Shown here in pieces: positions 56,660 to 64,000 of a DNA stretch of 64,000 bases. The stretch lies in the NCBI RefSeq assembly GCF_964204645.1, contig NC_134028.1, positions 18,452,153 through 18,516,152 of the forward strand, read 5' to 3'. The notes under the pieces are model-generated. The model was not told where the DNA came from and made no database searches. It was given only the letters and a program-made list of their open reading frames with translations. The position numbers and the translations under genes were made by a program. The DNA comes from Tubulanus polymorphus (Eukaryota; Nemertea; Palaeonemertea; Tubulaniformes; Tubulanidae). Within the stretch, counting starts at the first letter, position 1, and every line of letters starts with the position of its first letter.

Positions 56660-57015
56660 TAGTGATCATTTCTTCCATTTCTTCTCCGAATATCAATTTC
56701 GTCCATTACTGAGTAATCGTCGACTTGGCAGTTGCCATATCACAAGGCAAGAGTTGCTTTCGACCCAGCAACAAGCATTTTTCTGTCGTTACGCCAAAAT
56801 TCGAGCGAGTTCGGGTTTTCATGTTTGCCTCCACAAGATCTCTGTTTGCTGAAATGAATCTCCAGCGGATCTTGGCTTAACTTCCCACTCAAAAAGAACT
56901 ACACTTCAGGTTTAAGCACCAATTCTCAAGTCAGGCATACAAATGACTGAACTAAAATATAGAAAATTATATGTTGAAGTTGTTCATGTTGTAAATGTAA
57001 GTTATGTTTAAGTTT
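56660..57015. other. Spacer with no recognised feature
   Basis: No coding or repeat structure recognised. Confidence 0.35.
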
Positions 57016-57672
57016 AAAGGCCGACAGTATATCACAGTGACTCATAAAAAAAAACTTTTTTCGTATACGTTTGATATCATTTTGGTCATAGTAATCTTCT
57101 TAATTAGAATTCGCTGATTTTGAAGATGTTTTTTTATAAGAATTCCTCCAGTAATAATGGAGTTGAACATAAAATCTGTATTTTATTCAATTTTTGTCCG
57201 ATTTTGATGAAATTTTCACACATTGTTACTGACGAGGAGTTAAGATGATATATAAATTTTCAGTTTGATACAACTTTCAGGTCAAAAGTTTTCTAACCCC
57301 CAAAATTATGCACTAGAGAGCTGCAACTGTTTTTTTTATATAGGTTTATGACTACAGGTCACTGTGCTATCTGTGGTGAGGTGAATAACTCCTCCCAGCT
57401 TGTCATTCAAAGATTTGAAAATTTGAAGAATGCACTAAGTAAATTGCTAATTTATGCATGAAGGAGGGCTTAAACTAAATTTTAAGCCATAGATATGACT
57501 ATATTACATGTTTACACATATCCCTGACAAAAAGGAGGGTCCAAATCGGTTAACTGACAGAGATATTAGGGAAATTCCAGTTTCAAAAGCGGAGCTCTTG
57601 ACTGCTCCATGGGTTCAGAGATACTGTCATGTCTGACAGATGATGGGCCTTTTATACTTGATGTCGGCCTTT
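57016..57672. mobile_element. Inverted-repeat element, about 657 bp
   Basis: The left end ttaaaggccgaca (57014-57026) and the right end tgtcggcctttaa are complementary. No coding. A small non-autonomous DNA transposon is likely. Confidence 0.55.
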
Positions 57673-58080
57673 AAGTTTAAATACATCTCAAATAAATAAC
57701 TCATTATTGGTGATTTGAAATCCTTCCAGTTTTTGAAGACTTTTGCACAGGCGACTCTCCTTTGCTTTTGTTAAATCATCACGAGCCAGACTATAGCCTT
57801 GCCAGTTCTCTAGGAATAGCAAGAAATCTTCTTCGAGCCACTGGAATTGACAAATTTCATATTTCTGATTTTAGATGAATATCAGAGCTTTAAACCTTTC
57901 TCACTGACAAACGCAAGTCATTGTATATAATTCTAAGCATTGAATTCCTAGTTTAATTGTGCCATCCAGAATTTTCCCAATTGTTCCTCATCATTCTCAT
58001 CAGGTGCGGGTGGTGGTTCAGATATGAAATATATGATTCATCCACAATGATACAGGTTTGGAGTGCAAAATGCTGGTCCT
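57673..58080. other. Spacer before the P-like remnants
   Basis: No supported gene. It may contain diverged transposon sequence, but no motif can be named. Confidence 0.3.
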
Positions 58081-59432
58081 TCGCAATAGTTCAATGGCAG
58101 ATGATGATTTATATGCCAGCAAAATACACCATTTAATGAGTACTGGTGCAATTTCATCGCCCGCTTATCCTTCAAATCACAGACTCTCACAACAATCCCT
58201 CAGCCACATTTAAAGTGTTTCCCGCATAGTCGACAAATGGAGCTTAGATTCTGTTGATGTCTCTCTCAAATAATGGAGCATCTCAAAATTTTGAGAGTTA
58301 CTTCAATTAGAATAACTCGCGAAAGGGGGTAGGGGGTTCTGACTGCGGATTCATCACGACTGTCGAACTATCTATTTATTGTGGTGCAATAAAGATAAAA
58401 TTGCATTGAATTGCAGTTTCAAATATATTTATATTACAAGCAGTAGATTTAACTGTCTGTTGGTACTTTAGATATATTTGATTGATAAATGAAGTACAAT
58501 GTCGTGGTGTAGTTTGGGAAAAAAAAACATCTGTTTGGTGATGCACCATCGCGAACAAAATATTTTAAATGAAAACCACAGTTCAACAGCTTGCAGCACT
58601 TTTTGTATCACCCAAAATATCTGATTACTGTCAAAACTGACGCATGGATAATTGGTGATTACGCTATGGATTTCATTAAACAACCCATAAATCATGAATG
58701 CCATTACATTTGTTGCAACGGCTTCACAATTATTACCTCCATCTTCTTTGTAGTTATTCGAAAAAGTTACAAGTTCATTGTTTAAGTTGCCCAAGTCGCA
58801 AAATCGGGATAATTCGCCAGTTTCTGGGCTACGTAAACTAGACCATCTTTGATCTTAACTTCATCGCAGGCAGGTGACACAAAATTTTGGTAGTCTTTCA
58901 TATCATGAAAATTCAATTCATTCTTCACTAGGTTGATGAGGCAAAAATTGATACCAGACACACTATTCGAAAGATGAGTATAATCCCTCAATGTCGTTCT
59001 ATGAGGCAAGTTAAGTAATGGCGATGATCGCAATAGTTCATTAGCAGATGATGATTTATATGCCAGCAAAATACACCATTTAATGAGTACTGGTGCCACT
59101 TCATCGCCCGCTTATCCTTCAAATCACAGACTCTCACATCAATCCCTTGGCCACATTTAAAGTGTTGCCCTCATAGTCGACAAACGGAGCTCAGATTCTG
59201 TTGATGTTTCTCTCAAATAAGGGAGCATCTCAAAATTATGAGAGTTACTTCAATTAGAATGAGTCTCAAAACAGGGTGGGGGGATAAGGCCACCTGCGGA
59301 TTCATCACGACTGTCGAAATATCAATTTATTGTGAGCAATAAAGATAAAATTGAATTGAATTGCAGTTTCAAATATATTTATATTACAAGCAGTAGATTT
59401 AACTGTCTGTTGGCACTTTAGATATATTTGAT
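58081..59432. repeat. Direct repeat pair, about 400 bp each
   Basis: Bases 58081-58482 and 59028-59432 are near-identical (starting tcgcaatagttca, ending ctttagatatatttgat). Each copy begins with the complement of the same transposase-coding segment, so this is a partial tandem duplication of one P-like element. Confidence 0.85.
58468..59099 (-). pseudogene. P-element-like transposase fragment
   Basis: The minus-strand frame 59099-58782 reads LIKWCILLAYKSSSANELLR, then LLNLPHRTTLRDYTHL. It continues in the shifted frame 58794-58468 with MAFMIYGLFNEIHSVITNYP. The order WC.yL..SSSayelLR, LP..rTLrDYTH, and later a hydrophobic GLF helix is the RNase H-like region of P/THAP9-type transposases. 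One frameshift lies near 58790. No terminal repeats or THAP finger were found. Confidence 0.6.
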
Positions 59433-60585
59433 ATTTTTATAAAGTCTATTAGAGTTTAATTAAAATCAAAAAAAAGTTTAAAAAAAAAAACAATAAAAAG
59501 AATAAAAAGAGAATTAAAAGTTGTGATCAAAGTACACTCGTGAGAATGTCTCATCTTTGTCTGTGGCCTCTCATTAGAAAATCAATAGTTCCAACTTTGG
59601 CATGGGTCCAACAAAGGGGGGGCGGTGGGGGGTTTAAACCAATTAGACAGTTATTCTAATCAACAGAACTATTAAAATTTTGAGATGCTCCCTAAATGAA
59701 ATCAAAAAAAAATCTGATTTACAGGTCACCTACCAATTTGTATTAAGCTTTGCGCCTAACATTCTATATCCACCGATCGTTACTTAAATATAGTCTATAG
59801 TCTGGAAAAAAAGAAATAATTTAGAGGTTAATTATGACGATTTTTCATAAAATCTGAAATTAGAAAAAAATGTAGGCCTATGTAATGTTATTTACATCTT
59901 AATTATAGAATTGAATTTTCAAGTTGAAAGGATCCAGAAAACATTGATTGAGTAGGCTACTGATTATGTTGAGAGAAGGTGATTATGTTTCTCTTTGAAA
60001 ATCCATAAGACGGACATAGTTTGACCAAAACTGATGAATTTTCTGATTGAAATTTTATACAATTTGGCATCATTTGGCGTGTAAACCATTTGGACTGATA
60101 CGAAGATGGGCTCTTTCATTCGTTTAAATGTATAATTCACAAAGGGAGGAAAAGAGTGTGACTATGCGAAATTAGACATTATATTCACCTTATATTTAAA
60201 GAATGTTATCATATGCTACCGTAAGTTAATCTGCTGTAGTTTCGCTAAATATTGTGGTATCCTCCAAAAATTTTCACTCAAACGCCGAGCACAAAGCCAT
60301 CTTTCTTATTGCGACGACTGTGCATATCTATAACGCACATAAATAGATTGTATTATGCTTGCGCATTCCCATAATCTCTTCCTGGTAGCAAGACGCTAGG
60401 CAGTTGCTAGTAACAACGCGCACCTGTTCAACGCGCAATGTAAAATGGGTATCCTATGGGTATCCAATCATGTTAAAATGAAGAGAGGTCCTGACCCCAA
60501 TAAAAATAACAGATATGACATGACCCTACAAGATCACGATGTCAAAAATTTTGTGTCGACGGAAAGTTCAGCGCAAGGGATATTT
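59433..60585. other. AT-rich region without recognised features
   Basis: Contains A-rich runs (59465-59515) and a short G-rich run (59615-59632). No exon or transposon recognised. Confidence 0.35.
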
Positions 60586-60980
60586 ATTAGGGTTTTCTGA
60601 CTTTCGTCGAAAACCCTCTTGAAATTCTGTTGATTATTATTATTATATATTTTCCGCTGATTTCGTCAAATAAAATTCATCTTCATTCAGATTCGGCAAC
60701 TGACAGCTTCGAAACGAAATTGAATTGAATTGTTAGACAACAAGCACCGGCGAAATAACAGTTTGTGACGTCATTTAGTAAGTAAATAAAGGAGGGCTCC
60801 GAGAATTTCCAAATCACGGGGGACTATACTGGGGTTAGACCATTCAACCAAAAAGAAGATTGCTCTGATAATATCCAAATCATCTCATTTTATTTTTTCC
60901 ATCGAATACCCGGTAATTAATTTTTCCTTTCGTTCACATGCATCCAGAAAACCCGTTATCGCTGCTTTGCAGCTATATTT
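60586..60980. mobile_element. Helentron-like non-autonomous element, short copy
   Basis: Shares both ends with the 2.6 kb copy at 43580: attagggttttctg with a partial hairpin at the left, and cccgttatcgctgctttgca followed by gctatattt at the right. Only about 395 bases long. The different length between identical ends identifies it as the same family with another interior. Confidence 0.6.
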
Positions 60981-61880
60981 TGAGTTTATGTTCCGAACTA
61001 AGTTGAGGGTTAATTAATATGCTTAGACACCAGTTTTTGGCAGCTACATAGAGAAGTGAACGACAGAAAGTACTACCAGCTTTTTAGGTTAGTGCCCACA
61101 AGTAGCATTAACAACACACACTGACATTTAAGTTAGTCTATTCTAATTCAACACGTACCATGAACTATTTTATTTAGAATGACCCAGACCTAAACTGTAC
61201 ATTCATACACATTTTCTAAATCAGGTGTTATCAATGGTCTCACTAGAAGTTACACCCTGACTGCTGGGCAATTAAAGCAATTTCTATTTTATTTCTATTT
61301 AGAATATAACTGGACCAGGCTTTTTGGTTGGTCCTTACGAAAATGACCAAACTTTTTGTTAGTGTGAATGCAGCTAAAGCCATATTTTTTTTAACCGACG
61401 ATAGGCAGAATGACAGGATGAATGAAGTATACTCTACCTCCAATTTTGCTGTGATTTCTTTATTCATATTTTCATTAGTCTTTAATGAAGACTGAGCGCA
61501 AGTCCAATTCCCTTTCTGAAAAACACATCAGTCTGTCAGCTAACAAACATATATCCTCGTGACCAACAGTAGAACAATTAAGGGATACAAATAGCACCTG
61601 TGCCCACACTAAACAGTGGCTCGACTTACAAATCTGTTGAGAAGAAATAAGAGCTATTAAACACAATTATCATATGGGGGCAACTATGATCAAAATCGAC
61701 TTCAATTAAAAAATGCAAATGAACAACAAGTAACATAGGTTGTGGAATAACTGTTACCAAAATGAAAGTTCTACTATTTAGCTATCAATGTGAATCATGA
61801 CCCCCTACCTCAGTGTTTGACATGTCTTCAACCCCCAAATAATGCAGAATCCTGAACGAACTCACTTTGACGAAAAAAAA
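60981..61880. other. Spacer with no supported gene
   Basis: Two minus-strand open frames (61243-61467 and 61475-61666) have no recognisable family and are probably chance. Confidence 0.35.
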
Positions 61881-62616
61881 GTCAACCTCACTTAATTCGT
61901 ATCTCTTGGGACCGTAGTAATTTGTGTAGTGTATGCGATAAGATCACTACCATTCCCAGCTTGCGAAGTGTAGATTGCATAAATGTGTCATACAGTTGTT
62001 AAATATGTATCCTATTATAGTGTTGTCTGGGCTGACATGGAAAGAATTCCTTCTGATGCAAAATAAATTTCGCATTTTCAATTGTTTTTAAGAAAAGGGA
62101 CTGTGGATAAGGCTACAATTCACGAATTACGAATCATCTTATGGTAATTAAAGTGCATAACGAAGGAAAAATCAGGACACTCACACTTTTTTATTCCTGA
62201 ATTTTGGTCAAGGAACTTTGTAGAAGGAATTTCGTACTTCCCAGAATATTTTTGTTCTTAAATCTAAGTAATATTTGTGTTTGGCAGCCATTTTCTGTTT
62301 AGAATAGTACATTGTGTAGTGTATGTGATAAGATCACTACCACTCCAGCTTGCAAAGAGTAGATTGCATAAATGTGTCATACAGGTGTTAAATATGTATC
62401 GTATCATAGTGTTGTCTGAGCTGACATGGAAAGAATTCCTTCTGATACGAATTACATGTTGCATTTTCAATTGTTTTTAAGAAAAGGGACTGTGGATAAG
62501 GCTACAATTCATGAATTACGAATCATCTAATGGTAATTAAAGTGCATAATGAAGGAAAAAATCAGGACCTTTCATTCCTATACGAATTAAACAATGACTA
62601 ATTAAGTGAGGTTGAC
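61881..62616. mobile_element. Inverted-repeat element with internal 255-bp duplication
   Basis: Perfect 16-base ends (gtcaacctcacttaat at 61881-61896 and its complement at 62601-62616) enclose two direct copies (61924-62178 and 62313-62567) of a 255-base block. Shared words include ataagatcactacca, ttgcataaatgtgtcataca and gggactgtggataaggctac. No coding. The end sequence resembles Tc1/mariner-type termini. Confidence 0.7.
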
Positions 62617-63471
62617 TGTATTTTCCTGACGAACCGGTTGTGATATGCGCGTTGAATGCATGCAATTCCCCCTGGTGTCGAGAACAAACAAAAAGCTGAG
62701 TAACCAAAATTTCCTATGTGAGAAGATGACTACTAGAACAAATTAATCGCCCATGGGAAAAGTGGTTTTCCTTGAAAACACGTGGAATTCGCACATGTAC
62801 AGTACCTGGTTCAATGAAACGTTTGCCATTTCATTCGTTATTACATCAGTAGCGCAGGAATTTTGAGAATCTCCCCATTATCCCAAGAACAGCCAGTCAA
62901 TCAGGGTCATTGCAATTTTATTTGCAAGAGCTCAGAATTTTCCGGCCAAAACAGTTTTTCGGAGAAACAGGTTTTTTTGTTTGTTTCACTTTGCGTCGTT
63001 TGGTTTCCCAAGATAAAGATGATTGACCAAAGCGTCTTCAAAATTTCCATCAAAAACTTCAACAAGAGCCCCGAGGGCACTATAGCAAGCCTTTTAACTT
63101 TTCGTAACCAGAAACAAACTTTCCATGATGGTTTTCGGCTTTCAACTTGAAAAGTGAATGAAAGTAATGCAATGCATGTTTTAATTATGTTATGAAATCA
63201 AGGTAACACGTACTATCAAGTACTACCATACTATCAAGGTAAAACGTCAGTATGTATACTAACTATGGCCACTGGATACAGTCTGCTCTCGGCACAATCG
63301 ACAAGAAGGCATGACATAGGCCAAGTAAATTGGCCACAGTACATGGGGTACAACTTCACATCCATGATTCAACACAAGTGTTTTGAAGCTGTTCACAGAC
63401 TGAACCTTACGGCCAACTGATAGCTGTACCCTGAGGGCCTATAGCTTGTGTAATGATTGACCAAGTAACAG
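62617..63471. other. Spacer before the LINE
   Basis: An open frame at 62863-63150 (+) has no recognised family. Nothing else is supported. Confidence 0.35.
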
Positions 63472-64000
63472 GGAAACAATATTCACCAGCAGAAGAATGA
63501 CAACATCCTGAGATCTTTAGTAGATAAGCATGCTCCAGAAATATCTCGTACTATTGTTGTGAGGGATAAAGCTCCGTGGTTCACACCTGAGACCAGAGAA
63601 GCTAGAGCCATTCATCGTAATGAGAAGAAGTGGCGAAAGGATCGTAATAAATCGCCATCTCTATCGGGCACAGTTGAATATAGTTTGCCATTTGGTAGAG
63701 AAAGCGAAAACAGATTTTTATAGTTGCAAGATCACGTCTAGTTGTAGCAAAGACTTATTTCGGATAGTTAATGATCTCCTTGGCAAGAATGCTGTCTCCC
63801 CGCTGCCAGATCATTCTGATCCACAACAGTTAGCTAAAAGATTTAGTCTATTCTTCAACGAGAAGATAGGCAGGATCCGTCAAGACTTCAATGAAGGGAT
63901 ACCAGTGGAGACTGAATCAGTCGCTGAGGTGCCGCCCATTTTAGTCCAGCGTCAGAGGCTGAAATAAGGACTTTTATTCTCTCGTTACCGGCAAAGGGGT
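63472..64000 (+). pseudogene. CR1/Jockey-type LINE, endonuclease-RT linker, runs off the window
   Basis: The frame from about 63472 reads ILRSLVDKHAPEISRTIVVR, then DKAPWFTPETREARAIHRNE. It shifts near 63650 to a frame with NRHLYRAQLNIVCHLVEKAK and FYSCKITSSCSKDLFRIVND, then LLPDHSDPQQLAKRFSLFF-like text. This is the conserved linker between the endonuclease and reverse transcriptase of CR1-like non-LTR elements. A stop occurs at 63965. The endonuclease part upstream was not found, so the copy is 5' truncated. Confidence 0.75.

Noticed and set aside
1-64000. CRISPR arrays, tRNA or rRNA genes, bacterial promoters
   Set aside because: No regularly spaced short repeats, no cloverleaf-forming sequence and no rRNA signature were seen; the DNA is eukaryotic.

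Overview
This is invertebrate nuclear DNA, probably from a marine animal. The evidence is GT-AG introns in real genes, two exons of an animal X-family DNA polymerase (lambda type), AT-rich non-coding DNA, and a mix of transposons typical of marine invertebrate genomes (Ty3/Gypsy, DIRS, Penelope-like, hAT, piggyBac, P-like, Helentron-like, CR1-like). I cannot name the species or the phylum. No rRNA, tRNA, CRISPR or bacterial operon structure is visible.

Layout. (1) 1-8.4 kb, + strand: an eight-exon gene with a possible TATA box. Its third exon looks like the C-terminal catalytic box of a tyrosine recombinase, and its last exon carries one in-frame TGA. Several palindromic elements lie in its introns. 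(2) 8.4-20 kb: tandem and inverted repeats, a piggyBac-type miniature element, a broken piggyBac transposase gene with an intron, and a 3.1 kb element with long (378 bp) terminal inverted repeats. (3) 20.6-29.2 kb, - strand: two consecutive, phase-matched exons of DNA polymerase lambda. The intron between them holds a 6.4 kb Gypsy element (Gypsy-A) with both LTRs, in antisense orientation. Gypsy-A carries an extra third open frame that looks like an SGNH/GDSL hydrolase. (4) 31-54.4 kb, + strand: an old Gypsy element (Gypsy-B) cut into three pieces by later insertions. The first insertion (32,211-46,391) is a complete LTR element, Gypsy-C, with matching LTRs and a 4 bp target duplication. Gypsy-C itself carries a hAT transposon in gag, a SINE-like insert in its 5' LTR and a 2.6 kb Helentron-like insert in its 3' LTR; that insert holds a further small inverted-repeat element. 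The second insertion (47,063-53,605) is a Penelope-like element joined to a DIRS element, flanked by a 10 bp duplication of Gypsy-B sequence. (5) 54.4-64 kb: P-element-like transposase remnants, further inverted-repeat elements, a second Helentron-like copy, and the start of a CR1-like LINE that runs off the window.

Functionally, the only host genes supported are the tyrosine-recombinase-like gene (itself probably transposon-derived) and DNA polymerase lambda. Everything else recognisable is mobile DNA, and nearly all of it is broken by stops, frameshifts, deletions or lost catalytic residues. The hAT transposase is the most intact, with one 690-codon open frame and one frameshift near its N terminus. 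The insertion order in region 4 can be read directly from the interrupted reading frames and the target duplications.
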